DNA from: Roseomonas mucosa ATCC BAA-692 | Lineage (GTDB): Bacteria > Pseudomonadota > Alphaproteobacteria > Acetobacterales > Acetobacteraceae | DNA: 64,000 bases | Assembly: GCF_000622225.1 (NCBI RefSeq) | Contig: NZ_JHWD01000002.1 | Span: forward strand, 310,001-374,000 | Direction: 5' to 3' | Part shown: in pieces, positions 1-8,659 of the stretch | Position numbering within the stretch: the stretch's first letter is position 1 | How the letters are laid out: each line of letters opens with the position of its first letter | Notes under the pieces: model-generated | The model's database searches: none | What the model was told of the DNA's origin: nothing | The model's input: only the letters and a program-made list of their open reading frames with translations | Program-made: the position numbers and the translations under genes

Positions 1-175
1 CGGCTTGATCGGAGCCTCCGTGTCCGCGGAAAGGGCTGCGCCCACGCTCGCAGAAAGCGGTGCCGTCCCTTTTCCACCCTTTCCTGCCTGGCTGGCGGAC
101 ACAGGCACGAGGAAGGGGCTTTCCTTGTCCGATCCATCGGCCTCCGCGCCTGCGTCCGGCGATCCGCGTCCAGCG

Positions 176-1447
176 ATGCCGTTCCGCCTGAACCTCGAAC
201 AGCAGCGAAAACGCGCCAAGGAGTTGCTGCGGCAGTTGCGGGCCGGGGATGCCGAGGCCTGGCAGCGCTTCCGCCAGCGTCATCCGCGGGTCCCTGCCGA
301 AGGCCCCGCCACGCTGAGCCGGCTGAGCGAGGCGCAGCTTGTCATCGCCCGGGAGCTCGGCCTGCCGAGCTGGCCCCGGCTGAAGGCGCATATCCAGGCC
401 ATGGAGCGTAGCTGGGCGAGCATCCGGCGCGGCGGGGATGCGCCGGACCGCGACATGGCGACCCTGCATCTCCGCTGCGGCAGCGATATCGGTCCGGGGC
501 TGAAGGAGGCCGGGTTCGCCGGCGATTTCCTGGAGTATTCCGATCCCTTCTGCCAGGGGCCGGTCCTGACCGGCCCGGACTGGCTGGAGCGACGCGCGGA
601 TTTCCTGGCGCAGTCCTATGGCACGGGCAGCGGCATGAGCCGGGAGGAGATCGCGACGAAGCTGCACCGGGCAGAGGAGGATCTGGCGGCCGCGTCGGTG
701 CGCTACCGGCGCGTCGTGCTCTGGTTCGAGCACGATATCTACGACCAGCTGATCCTGGCGCGCTGCCTCGCGCTTTTCGCCGGGGCAGCGCCGACGCGGC
801 TAGAACTGGTTTCCCCGGCCCGCTATCCGGGCGCGACGCGCTTCATCGGGCTGGGCCAGTTGCCGCCGGAGGCGCTGCGCCTGCTATGGGAGGAACGCAT
901 TCCCGTCCCCGCCGAGGCCCTGCGATCGGGGCAGGCGGTCTGGGAAGCGCTGCGTCAACCGGACCCGAGGAGGCTGGCCGACCTGGGCAGGGCGGGAACA
1001 CCGGGCATTCCGCAACTCGGCCGGGCGGTGCTGCGGCACTGCCAGGAACTGCCCTGGATCAGAGACGGGCTGGGACTGACAGAGAGGCTGATCCTGCAAT
1101 TGCTGGCGGAGGAGCCACACCGGGTCAACCGGGTCTTCGAGCGGCTGATGCTGGAACGGGAACCGCTGCCCTGGATGACGGACCTGATGATCCACGACAC
1201 GGTGGAGTGCATGCGCCGTGTCGGCCAGCCGGTTTTCCTCGGCACCTACGAGGATGGCGAGAACCGCTGGCCCAGGGAGGAGCTGACCATCACGCTCCTT
1301 GGACGCGCCGTACTGGCCGGGGCCGTGGACTGGTTGTCGCTGGCCCCGCCGGCCCGGTGGGTCGGCGGCGTCCGGATCGATGGCCCCGGTGCCGCCTGGC
1401 GATGGGATGACGGCACGGCCTCGGTCCGGCCTCCACGGGGCGCGTGA
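176..1447 (+). CDS. DUF1835/DUF3658-type protein with helical N-terminal domain
   Basis: A soluble protein of about 423 residues. Residues from about 95 onward begin ATLHLRCGSDIGPGL and continue with the acidic and aromatic pattern FLEYSDPFCQGPV and LWFEHDIYDQLIL, which I recognise as the DUF1835 family. The first ~80 residues are a charged helical segment ending in ARELGLPSWPRLKAHI, a module often seen in front of ankyrin-like or DUF1835 proteins. The open frame extends upstream to position 5, but that part is Ser/Pro/Ala-rich and non-conserved, so I chose the ATG at 176 (MPFRLNLEQQ). The biochemical role is unknown. It is followed by a convergent small gene 28 bases away. Confidence 0.75.
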   Translation: MPFRLNLEQQRKRAKELLRQLRAGDAEAWQRFRQRHPRVPAEGPATLSRLSEAQLVIARELGLPSWPRLKAHIQAMERSWASIRRGGDAPDRDMATLHLRCGSDIGPGLKEAGFAGDFLEYSDPFCQGPVLTGPDWLERRADFLAQSYGTGSGMSREEIATKLHRAEEDLAAASVRYRRVVLWFEHDIYDQLILARCLALFAGAAPTRLELVSPARYPGATRFIGLGQLPPEALRLLWEERIPVPAEALRSGQAVWEALRQPDPRRLADLGRAGTPGIPQLGRAVLRHCQELPWIRDGLGLTERLILQLLAEEPHRVNRVFERLMLEREPLPWMTDLMIHDTVECMRRVGQPVFLGTYEDGENRWPREELTITLLGRAVLAGAVDWLSLAPPARWVGGVRIDGPGAAWRWDDGTASVRPPRGA

Positions 1448-1475
1448 GGGTGCGGGGCTCGCCCGCCTGCCGGAT

Positions 1476-2024
1476 TCAGGTGGAGGGGGCCTCCTCCCAG
1501 ACCTTGAGCGCGGCGGCCCGGTTCAGGATGCTGCGGGCGCGTTCCGTCTGATCCACATTGGCGGGCTTCACCACGACAATGGCTTCGGCATGCTCGGTGG
1601 CAGCGGTGCCTTCCGTCCCGCTGGCCTGGGAGGCCAGCTCGCTGAGCCCGCCCGCCCCGGCCCCGGCCGCGAGGGCCGCCCCGACCGCCGGGATGGCGGC
1701 CCCGCCGGTGGCCACAACCACGCCCGCCGCCGCCATGCCGGCAGCGGCGGCGGCCATGCTGTTGCGCATGGTGCGGAGGTTGCGGTGCTCATCCTCGCGC
1801 AGCGGCTCATCGCCGCTGTCCTCGGGCATGGTCTCGGCCCGGGTGGCGGGCGCCGCCGTTTCGGCCGGGGCCGGAGCCGGGGTGGGATCGGCGTGGCGGA
1901 CGGAGATCTGGGCGCGGGGAATGGCCTCGCCCTCCAGATAGGAGAGGACCGCCTCGACCGCTTCCTTGTCGCGGAAGCTGGCCAGGATCGTGGGTTGGGC
2001 CGGCGTGGCGGATGTTTCGCTCAT
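1476..2024 (-). CDS. small Ala/Gly-rich stress-type protein
   Basis: A protein of 182 residues. Residues 10-45 (TILASFRDKEAVEAVLSYL) resemble the N-terminal fold of general-stress YflT/GSP17M-like proteins. An acidic linker follows, then a long Ala/Gly-rich hydrophobic stretch (about 85-130) that could insert in or associate with the membrane, and a soluble C-terminal segment (EAIVVVKPANVDQTERARSIL). The ATG at 2024 has a good ribosome-binding site (GGGAG) just upstream, so the much longer in-frame extension is not used. It lies 140 bases downstream of a TerB-like gene in the same direction. Function is inferred only from family resemblance. Confidence 0.7.
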   Translation of the reverse strand: MSETSATPAQPTILASFRDKEAVEAVLSYLEGEAIPRAQISVRHADPTPAPAPAETAAPATRAETMPEDSGDEPLREDEHRNLRTMRNSMAAAAAGMAAAGVVVATGGAAIPAVGAALAAGAGAGGLSELASQASGTEGTAATEHAEAIVVVKPANVDQTERARSILNRAAALKVWEEAPST

Positions 2025-2164
2025 GGTTCTGCTCTCCCGCACTTGGACGGAAGGCAAACGCCCTTTGGCGGGCAACCGTTGCGGAAGGCCGGCATTCCGG
2101 TCTTCCGCCGCTCCCGCCCAGGCGGTCCGGCCCGATGGGGAGCCCCGGTGGAGCGACCCCGGGG

Positions 2165-2608
2165 TCAGATGACCTGGTAGCGGGCCTTGGCGGCGCGCTC
2201 GATGGCGCCGGCCACGAGGCGGTCGATGTCCAGGCCGATGCGGAAGTCCTGCAGGAAGCGCAGCTCGTCCTGGGTGGCATCGCCATCGGCGGCGACGATC
2301 TCGCAGGCGAGGAGATAGGCGGTCTCGCGCAGGCGCTGCGGCAGGGCGTCGCGGATCAGCGCGACCACCTCGTCCAGCCCGTCCGTGTCGCCCAGCAGGT
2401 TCAGCACGATCTCGGTCACCGTCTCGATGCCGCTGACGTGGAAGTCGCTGAAGACCGGCAGTTCCTTGACCAGGCGCGACATGGTGGCGAGCTCCGCGTC
2501 GGTCATGTGACCGTCGCAGGCGCTCATCACCACCATGGCGCCGACCAGGGCCTCCTGGGCCGAAAGACGGACGGGGGTTGCCTGGGGTGAACTCATGTCG
2601 AGGGGCAT
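2165..2608 (-). CDS. TerB-like tellurite-resistance family protein
   Basis: A soluble all-helical protein of 147 residues. The pattern ACDGHMTDAEL ... LVKELPVF in the first half and ACEIVAADGDATQDELRFL in the second half is the duplicated acidic, metal-binding-like motif of the TerB/DjlA (PF05099) family. The start at 2608 is preceded by AGGAG about 10 bases upstream; an alternative ATG lies four codons inside. TerB proteins are associated with membrane stress and tellurite response, but a lone TerB without other ter genes cannot be given a specific function. It is probably cotranscribed with, or at least parallel to, the small stress-type gene downstream. Confidence 0.75.
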   Translation of the reverse strand: MPLDMSSPQATPVRLSAQEALVGAMVVMSACDGHMTDAELATMSRLVKELPVFSDFHVSGIETVTEIVLNLLGDTDGLDEVVALIRDALPQRLRETAYLLACEIVAADGDATQDELRFLQDFRIGLDIDRLVAGAIERAAKARYQVI

Positions 2609-2727
2609 GTCCGTTGAGGCTCCTATAGCCGGATCGTCTCGCAGCCCGGGGCACATCCCGTCAATGGCAGCCGCATCAAGGGGCCGCGAGCCATGCGGAA
2701 AGCACGGCTCGGCGCCCCGGACGGGGT

Positions 2728-5505
2728 TCAGCCCGCCAGGAATTCGCGGGTCCGGCGCGTGGCTTCGGCGAGGCCGACGCGGTGGGTCACGACGCCGTCC
2801 GGCAGGCCCGCGAGGAGGCGCGAGGGCGCCCGCGAGTCGAGCAGGACGAAGACGCCGCGGTCGTCGGCACGGCGGACGAGGCGGCCGAAGGCCTGGCGCA
2901 GCCGGTGGCGGGCGACGGCGTCGTCCCATTCCTTCGGCCGGCCGCCGGACAGGTGCAGACGGCGCTCGCGGTGCAGGATGGTCGGGCGCGGCCAGGGCAC
3001 GCGGTCGAAGACCAACAGGCGCAGCGAGCGGCCGGGCACGTCCACGCCGTCGCGCAGCGCATCCGTGCCGAGCAGGCAGGAATCCTCCTCGGCGCGGAAG
3101 ACGTCGACCAGGGTGGAGTTGTCCATCGCGTCCACGTGCTGGGCGTAGAGCGGGATGCCCGCCTTCTCCAGCCCCGGGGCGATGCGGTCATAGGTGTTGC
3201 GCAAGCGCCGGATCGCGGTGAAGAGGCCCAGCGCGCCGCCGCCCGAGGCGCGGAACAGCGCCTCCATCGCGGCGGCCTGCTGGCCGGTGTCGCGGCCGAT
3301 ATCGGTTACCACCAGCGACAGGGTCTGAGCGCCGTAGTCGAAGGTGGAGGGTACGGCGGCCCGCACCGCCGGCAGGGGCAGGTGCGAGGCGCCGGTGCGG
3401 GCCTCGGCGGCCTCCCAGGCGGCCTCGGGATCGGGTTGGCCGTCGCTGGCCAGCACCACGTCGCGCAGCGTGGCGGAGGTGATCAGCAGCCCGTGCGCCG
3501 GGGCGGCGACCGCCAAGGCGAAGGGCTCGGTGGGATCGAGGTGGTGGCGGTGCATGGCCGCATCGACCTCCCGCCCCTCGCGCCGGGTGATGGCGAGCCA
3601 GTCCACATGCACCGGCCGGACGCCCGGTTCCGGCGCCAGGACGGCGAGGCGGCGGAGCATGGCGCCCCAGGCCCCCAGCGGCACCACGGCGCGGCGGTCG
3701 AGGTTGCGGCGGGCGGTGTCGAGGCGGATGCGGTCGCCCACCTCCAGCTCGGCCTCCGGGTCCTCCAGCAAGGCGGTCAGGCGCTCGTGCAGCCCGCGCA
3801 GCGGGGCAAGGAGGCGATCCAGGCCGGCGAGGAGCTCCGCCCCGGCCTCCGGCAGGCCGGGATTGAGTGGATGCAGGTCGCATTCGGCGTCGTAGAGCGG
3901 GTCGGCCTCGGCGGTGCGGGCCAGGACCTGCCGGCGAACCTCGGCCATGAAGCGCTCGGCGGCGTTGCGCGGGGCGCCGTCGTGCAGGCGGGTGGGCCAG
4001 CCGGGGGCGGGCAGGACATTGCCGGCCTCCAGCGCGGCATCGACCAGGGGCGACAGGGCGGGATGGTCGGAGAGGACTTCCTCCAGCCGCCGGCGCAGGC
4101 CGCGGGCGCGGCCCCTCCCCCCCTCGGCGCCCAGCAGCCAGCGGCGCAGCTCGGACATCTCGGCGCCGGAAAGCTCGGCGGAGAAGGCGGCGTCGGCGGC
4201 ATCGAAGACGTGGTGGCCTTCGTCGAAGACATAGCGCACGGCGGGACCGTCCTCGCCGCCGCCCAGCGCGGCCTGGACCATGACCAGGGCGTGGTTGGCC
4301 ACGACCAGCTTCGCCCCGGCGGCGCGGCGGATGGAATGCTCCACGAAGCAGCGGCGCCAGTGCGGGCAGCCGGAATGGATGCATTCGCCGCGCCGGTCGG
4401 TGAGGTTGGCCACCGCACCGTAGGGGAAGAGCTCGGCGATCCAGCCGGGAAAGTCGCCGCCCTGCATGTCGCCGTCCCGCGTCGCCATCGCCCAGCGGGA
4501 GACCAGGGCGATGGCCAGGAGGCGGGAGGGCATGAGGCCCGCCGTGGCTTCCTCCAGGTTCAGCAGGCAGAGGTAGTTCTCCCGCCCCTTGCGGATGACG
4601 ACCTGGCGCTTGCGCTCCTCCGGGTCAGGGTAGAGGCGGGCGAGTTCGCCGTCGATCTGACGCTGGAGGTTGCGGGTATAGGTGGAGATCCAGACCGGGG
4701 CGCCGTTGCGCTCGGCCCAGAGCGAGGCGGGGGCGACATAGCCCAGGGTCTTGCCCGTGCCGGTGCCGGCCTCGGCCAGCACGACATGCGGGGCGCCGGG
4801 CATTTCCCGCGCCGCGAAGGCCAGGGCAGCGGCGGAGGCGAAATCCGCCTGGGCGGGGCGCTGCTCGGCATCGGGCCCGAGGATCTCGGCGAGGCGGCTG
4901 CGGGCCTCGGCGGCGGAAACGGGCAGCGAGCCGGGGGGCGTGGGCGGGGCGCTGTCCTCCCAGTCCGGCAGGCGGCGCCAGACCTTCAGCGGATCGGAGG
5001 AAGGGCGCGCATCCTCCTTGCCCAGGGCGGCCATCACGGACGCGGCCCAGGGCCAGTCCATCCCTTCCCGCAGCCGGGCGGCGAGGATGGCGGCGTCGCG
5101 GTTCAGCGGCAGGTTCCGTGCGGCGGAGAGGCGGCGGAGGATCAGCGTGGCGAGTTCGGGGAGCAGGATGGCGGCGGATTCGTCGTCCGCCGGCATCTCC
5201 TGCCCCAGCGCCATGGCGAGGCCGCGCGGCGTCGGCGCGGCGGGCTGGGCCGGCAGGGCGAAGGCGAAGAGCTCCAGCAGGTCATAGGCCACCGGGAAGG
5301 GCGGCAGGCCGAGGCGGCGCGCCGTGGCCGGGGCGTGGACGAGCAGGGGCGGCGGCAGGTCAGCCAGACGCCGGGGCAGGTCGGCGGCGGGAACCACGTC
5401 CAGTTCGCCATCCGGGGTCAGGATCGTGGCCTGGCCGAGGCCCGCGACCAGGGCCGGTGCCTCGGGCAGCAGGAGGCGAGGCACGCCCATGCGGGAGGAG
5501 TTCAC
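2728..5505 (-). CDS. DinG-type ATP-dependent DNA helicase (XPD-like, Fe-S)
   Basis: A superfamily 2 helicase of 925 residues. Residues ~245-252 form Walker A (GTGTGKT), ~428 the DEGHH motif II, and ~678 the ITSATL motif III. The C-terminal half carries a GTDALRDGVDVPG-like motif V and RLRQAFGRLVRR motif VI. Four cysteines between motifs I and II (YLCLL ... CIHSGCPHWRRC) match the iron-sulfur domain of the XPD/DinG group, which unwinds DNA 5' to 3'. The first ~200 residues are a family-specific extension with no recognised domain. I chose GTG at 5505, which has AGGA upstream; ATG at 5490 is an alternative. Expected role: processing of R-loops or damaged or structured DNA. Confidence 0.9.
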   Translation of the reverse strand: MNSSRMGVPRLLLPEAPALVAGLGQATILTPDGELDVVPAADLPRRLADLPPPLLVHAPATARRLGLPPFPVAYDLLELFAFALPAQPAAPTPRGLAMALGQEMPADDESAAILLPELATLILRRLSAARNLPLNRDAAILAARLREGMDWPWAASVMAALGKEDARPSSDPLKVWRRLPDWEDSAPPTPPGSLPVSAAEARSRLAEILGPDAEQRPAQADFASAAALAFAAREMPGAPHVVLAEAGTGTGKTLGYVAPASLWAERNGAPVWISTYTRNLQRQIDGELARLYPDPEERKRQVVIRKGRENYLCLLNLEEATAGLMPSRLLAIALVSRWAMATRDGDMQGGDFPGWIAELFPYGAVANLTDRRGECIHSGCPHWRRCFVEHSIRRAAGAKLVVANHALVMVQAALGGGEDGPAVRYVFDEGHHVFDAADAAFSAELSGAEMSELRRWLLGAEGGRGRARGLRRRLEEVLSDHPALSPLVDAALEAGNVLPAPGWPTRLHDGAPRNAAERFMAEVRRQVLARTAEADPLYDAECDLHPLNPGLPEAGAELLAGLDRLLAPLRGLHERLTALLEDPEAELEVGDRIRLDTARRNLDRRAVVPLGAWGAMLRRLAVLAPEPGVRPVHVDWLAITRREGREVDAAMHRHHLDPTEPFALAVAAPAHGLLITSATLRDVVLASDGQPDPEAAWEAAEARTGASHLPLPAVRAAVPSTFDYGAQTLSLVVTDIGRDTGQQAAAMEALFRASGGGALGLFTAIRRLRNTYDRIAPGLEKAGIPLYAQHVDAMDNSTLVDVFRAEEDSCLLGTDALRDGVDVPGRSLRLLVFDRVPWPRPTILHRERRLHLSGGRPKEWDDAVARHRLRQAFGRLVRRADDRGVFVLLDSRAPSRLLAGLPDGVVTHRVGLAEATRRTREFLAG

Positions 5506-5581
5506 CCTTTGATCCTAGCAGGACCCGGCGGCGGCGTCTTCTGCGGGGCGGTGGTGCCGGACCTGCCCGGAGTGGAGCCGC

Positions 5582-5959
5582 TCAGGCCGCCTGCGCCGCC
5601 TCCTCCTCCTGGCGGCGGTCATAGGCGCGCTGCGCCGCAGCCACCTCGCCGATATGGCTCTCGGCCCAGATCCGCAGGGCATCCACCGTCTCCGCCAGGG
5701 TCCGGCCCAGCGGGGTGATGGCGTATTCGACCGTGACCGGGACGGTGGCGAAGGCCCGGCGGGAGACGAGGCCGTCGCGCTCCAGGCTGCGCAGGGTCTG
5801 GGCCAGCATCTTCTGGGAGATGCCCTGGATCTCGCGCCGGAGCTGGTTGAAGCGCCGGGGCCCGGCCTCCAGCAGGATGAGGACCAGCACGGCCCATTTG
5901 TCGCCGATGCGGTCCAGCACCATGCGGGTCGGGCAGGACGGGTTGAAGCTGTCGCCCAA
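5582..5959 (-). CDS. HxlR family winged-helix regulator
   Basis: The core SCPTRMVLDRIGDKWAVLVL, FNQLRREIQGISQKMLAQTLRSLERDGLVSR and EYAITPLGRTL is a complete HxlR-type winged helix, including the single N-terminal cysteine used as a redox or aldehyde sensor in the family. I placed the start at a TTG at 5959, giving 125 residues, which fits the family. The frame stays open to a TTG at 6055, but that extension has no ribosome-binding site and would overlap the dyad at 6049-6079. The gene is divergent from an NAD(P)-binding protein gene, a common target of HxlR regulators. The start is the uncertain part; the family is clear. Confidence 0.9.
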   Translation of the reverse strand: MGDSFNPSCPTRMVLDRIGDKWAVLVLILLEAGPRRFNQLRREIQGISQKMLAQTLRSLERDGLVSRRAFATVPVTVEYAITPLGRTLAETVDALRIWAESHIGEVAAAQRAYDRRQEEEAAQAA

Positions 5960-6048
5960 CCTGTTGCCCAGGAGGAGAGGGGGGCGGTCTGTCAGGGTGG
6001 TTTCTCCGGGGTGATCAGCATCCCCGAAAGTGCCTTCTTTCCGGATGG

Positions 6049-6079
6049 TTTCCAATGGTTATCTGGTGTCCATCGGAAA
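6049..6079. promoter_or_regulatory. dyad, likely HxlR operator
   Basis: The arms TTTCCAATGG (6049-6058) and CCATCGGAAA (6070-6079) are inverted with 9 of 10 positions matching, separated by 11 bases. The dyad lies between the divergent HxlR gene and the NAD(P)-binding protein gene, about 22 bases before the start codon at 6102. A winged-helix dimer binding here would block transcription of the target gene and probably its own. The dyad is seen; the binding is inferred. Confidence 0.55.
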
Positions 6080-6101
6080 TCGCCAGAAGAGGAGTCTGGG
6101 C

Positions 6102-6713
6102 ATGAAGATCGCGTTGATCGGGGCCACGGGTCAGGCCGGGTCCGAGATCCTGGCCGAGTTGTCACGGCGCGGTCACGCGGTGACGGCCATCGTGCGGCAC
6201 CCGGAGAAGGTCCCTGTCCTGTCCGGCGTGACGCCGGCGAAGGGCGATGTCTTCGACGGCGCGGGGCTGGCGGCGCTGCTGCTCAGGCATGATGCGGTGG
6301 TGAGTTCGGTGCATTTCACCCAGAGCGATCCGGAGATCCTGATCGCGGCGGTGAAGGAGGCCGGGGTGAAGCGCTACCTCGTGGTGGGCGGGGCGGGAAG
6401 CCTGGAGGTGGCACCGGGCGTGCGTCTGATCACGACTCCGGAATTCCCTGCGGCCTACCGCGCCGAGGCGCAGGCGGGAACGAACTTCCTGGACCGTCTG
6501 CGGCGGGAGAAGGAGTTGGACTGGACCTTCCTTTCGCCTTCCGCCCTGTTCTTCGCCGGGCCGCGGACAGGGACGTTCCGGCTGGGGCAGGATACGCTGC
6601 TGGTGGCCGGCGACGGAAAGAGCAGCATCTCCTTCGCCGATTTCGCCATCGCCATGGCGGATGAGATCGAGGCGCCGAAGCATTCCCGGAGCCGCTTCAC
6701 CGTCGGCTACTGA
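6102..6713 (+). CDS. NAD(P)-binding Rossmann protein (NmrA/SDR-a type)
   Basis: A 203-residue protein starting MKIALIGATGQAGSEILAEL, with the GxxGxxG nucleotide-binding loop at residues 7-12 of an atypical or extended short-chain reductase (YwnB/NmrA-like). It has no clear YxxxK catalytic pair, so it may be a sensor or a quinone or flavin reductase rather than a typical dehydrogenase. The start at 6102 has AGAGGAG seven bases upstream. The gene is divergent from an HxlR regulator across an operator-like dyad, so it is probably induced by the oxidative or electrophilic signal sensed by that regulator. Confidence 0.85.
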   Translation: MKIALIGATGQAGSEILAELSRRGHAVTAIVRHPEKVPVLSGVTPAKGDVFDGAGLAALLLRHDAVVSSVHFTQSDPEILIAAVKEAGVKRYLVVGGAGSLEVAPGVRLITTPEFPAAYRAEAQAGTNFLDRLRREKELDWTFLSPSALFFAGPRTGTFRLGQDTLLVAGDGKSSISFADFAIAMADEIEAPKHSRSRFTVGY

Positions 6714-6723
6714 GGGCATGCGC

Positions 6724-6757
6724 CGGGCCGGGGGTGGCGGGTGCCGCCCCCGGCCCG
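6724..6757 (+). terminator. GC-rich hairpin after NAD(P)-binding protein gene
   Basis: The arms CGGGCCGGGGG (6724-6734) and CCCCCGGCCCG (6747-6757) pair perfectly, and the stem extends inward through a wobble and a GGC/GCC pair to a four-base loop. It begins 11 bases after the stop codon. There is no strong T-run, so it may act as a weak terminator or a 3' stabiliser. Confidence 0.5.
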
Positions 6758-7009
6758 CCTTCCGCGTTCCGGGGCAGGCTGCCACGCGGCGATGTCCTGG
6801 CGCCACGGTTCCGGGATCGGGGCGCGGCCAGCGTTTCCGGCGGCCTGCCGGTCCAGGCAGGCCGCCGCTGCGGCGGAGTTCATGGGCGGGACACTAGGCG
6901 GAGCGGGCCTTGACGCCTAAACCCGGGGTAACCTTCGTGGGGGGCCGAGCTCCAGGCTGTCCCTGGGGGCTTCCTTTGACCGTTCCTTCGCCGGTATCAG
7001 CGTCCCGCC

Positions 7010-8659
7010 ATGTCACACAGCTCCGACCCCAACCTCCGCGGCACCCGCGCCTGGCCCTTCGAGGAGGCGGCGAAGGTCGCCGACCGCCTGGCGGCCTCCG
7101 GCAAAGGCTCGGCGCTGTTCGAGACAGGCTACGGCCCCTCGGGCCTGCCGCATATCGGGACCTTCGGCGAGGTGGCGCGCACCACCTGGGTGCGGCGCGC
7201 CTTCGAGGCGATGACCGGCCTGCCGTCCCGCCTGCTCGCCTTCAGCGACGACATGGACGGGCTGCGCAAGGTGCCGGACAACGTGCCGAACGGGGAGATG
7301 CTGCGGCAGTATCTCGGCCGGCCGCTGACCCGGATTCCCGATCCCTTCGGCACGCATGACAGTTTCGGGGCGCACAACAACGCCCGGCTGCGCACCTTTC
7401 TCGACAGCTTCGGCTTCGAGTACGAATTCGCGTCCTCCACCGACTACTACACCTCCGGCCGCTTCGACGCCGCGCTGATCCGCATGGCGGAGGAGCACGA
7501 GGCGGTGCTCCGGGTGATCCTGCCGACACTGGGGCCGGACCGGCGGGCGACCTATTCGCCCTTCCTGCCGATCCATCCGGAGACCGGCGTGGTGATGCAG
7601 GTGCCGATGGAGGAGGTCCGCCCCGCCGACCGGACCCTGGTCTGGCGCGACCCGGAGACGGGAGAGCGGTTCGAGACGCTGCTCACGGGGGGCCATTGCA
7701 AGGCGCAGTGGAAGGCCGACTGGGCGCTGCGCTGGTACGCACTGGGCGTGGACTACGAGATGTCGGGCAAGGACCTGATCGACAGTGTGAAGCTGTCCTC
7801 CCAGATCTGCCGCGTCCTGGGCGCCGAGCCGCCGGTGGGCTTCACCTATGAGCTGTTCCTCGATGCCGGGGGGCAGAAGATCAGCAAGTCCAAGGGCAAC
7901 GGGCTGACCATCGAGGAATGGCTGGAATACGGGCCGCCGGAATCCCTGTCGCTCTTCATGTACAACTCGCCGAAGAGCGCCAAGCGACTGCATTTCGACG
8001 TGATCCCGCGCGCCACGGATGATTATCTGGCGCATCTGGACAAGCTGCGCGCGAATGCGGACCCGGCGAACCCGGCCTGGCATGTCCAAGGCGGCAAGGT
8101 GCCGAACATGGGAGGGAGCCCGATCCCCTTCTCCATGCTGCTGAACCTCGCCGTGGTGGCGAATGCCGAGACACCGGAGATGCTCTGGGGCTTCGTGCGC
8201 CGCTACCAGCCCGAGGCGACGCCGGAAAGCGAGCCCATGCTGGCGCGGCTGGTGGAGCATGCGCTGGCCTATTACCGGGACTTCGTGAAGCCCGCCAAGC
8301 GCTACCGCGCGGCCACGCCGGGCGAGCGCGAGGCGCTGGAGGTGCTGGCGGAGCTGCTGCGCGAGAACCGGGCGCGGCTGGAGGCCATCCCGGCCGCCGA
8401 GCGCGGTGCGGCGATCCAGGATCTCGTCTATGATGCCGGGCGGCGCGAGCCCTTCCTGCAGACGGGCAAGGACGGGCGGCCGGGCGTGTCGATCGCCTGG
8501 TTCGAGGCGCTTTACCAAGTGCTGCTGGGGCAGCAGAAGGGGCCGCGCTTCGGCGGCTTCGTGGCGCTCTACGGCATTCCGGAGACCATCGCGCTGATCG
8601 GGGAGGCGCTGTCGCGGCCCGCCCCGGACACCGCCGAAGGGGAGAAGGCAGGGGCGTGA
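7010..8659 (+). CDS. lysK: class I lysyl-tRNA synthetase
   Basis: A protein of 549 residues that charges tRNA-Lys with lysine. It has the class I signature motifs: HIGT at residues 48-51 (within [15 protein letters not shown]) and KISKS at 290-294 ([13 protein letters not shown]). The ~530-residue length and the helical C-terminal domain match the archaeal/alphaproteobacterial class I LysRS rather than the class II enzyme of most bacteria. The ATG at 7010 is well placed. Its stop codon overlaps the GTG start of the following MprF-like gene by four bases, so the two are translationally coupled. A 296-base non-coding stretch precedes it, in which I see only GC-rich hairpins and no convincing promoter. 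Confidence 0.95.
   Translation: MSHSSDPNLRGTRAWPFEEAAKVADRLAASGKGSALFETGYGPSGLPHIGTFGEVARTTWVRRAFEAMTGLPSRLLAFSDDMDGLRKVPDNVPNGEMLRQYLGRPLTRIPDPFGTHDSFGAHNNARLRTFLDSFGFEYEFASSTDYYTSGRFDAALIRMAEEHEAVLRVILPTLGPDRRATYSPFLPIHPETGVVMQVPMEEVRPADRTLVWRDPETGERFETLLTGGHCKAQWKADWALRWYALGVDYEMSGKDLIDSVKLSSQICRVLGAEPPVGFTYELFLDAGGQKISKSKGNGLTIEEWLEYGPPESLSLFMYNSPKSAKRLHFDVIPRATDDYLAHLDKLRANADPANPAWHVQGGKVPNMGGSPIPFSMLLNLAVVANAETPEMLWGFVRRYQPEATPESEPMLARLVEHALAYYRDFVKPAKRYRAATPGEREALEVLAELLRENRARLEAIPAAERGAAIQDLVYDAGRREPFLQTGKDGRPGVSIAWFEALYQVLLGQQKGPRFGGFVALYGIPETIALIGEALSRPAPDTAEGEKAGA

Noticed and set aside
2782-5718. A 978-codon open frame antisense to the DinG-type helicase
   Set aside because: Gly/Arg/Gln-rich shadow of a high-GC gene with no domain; the opposite strand carries clear helicase motifs.
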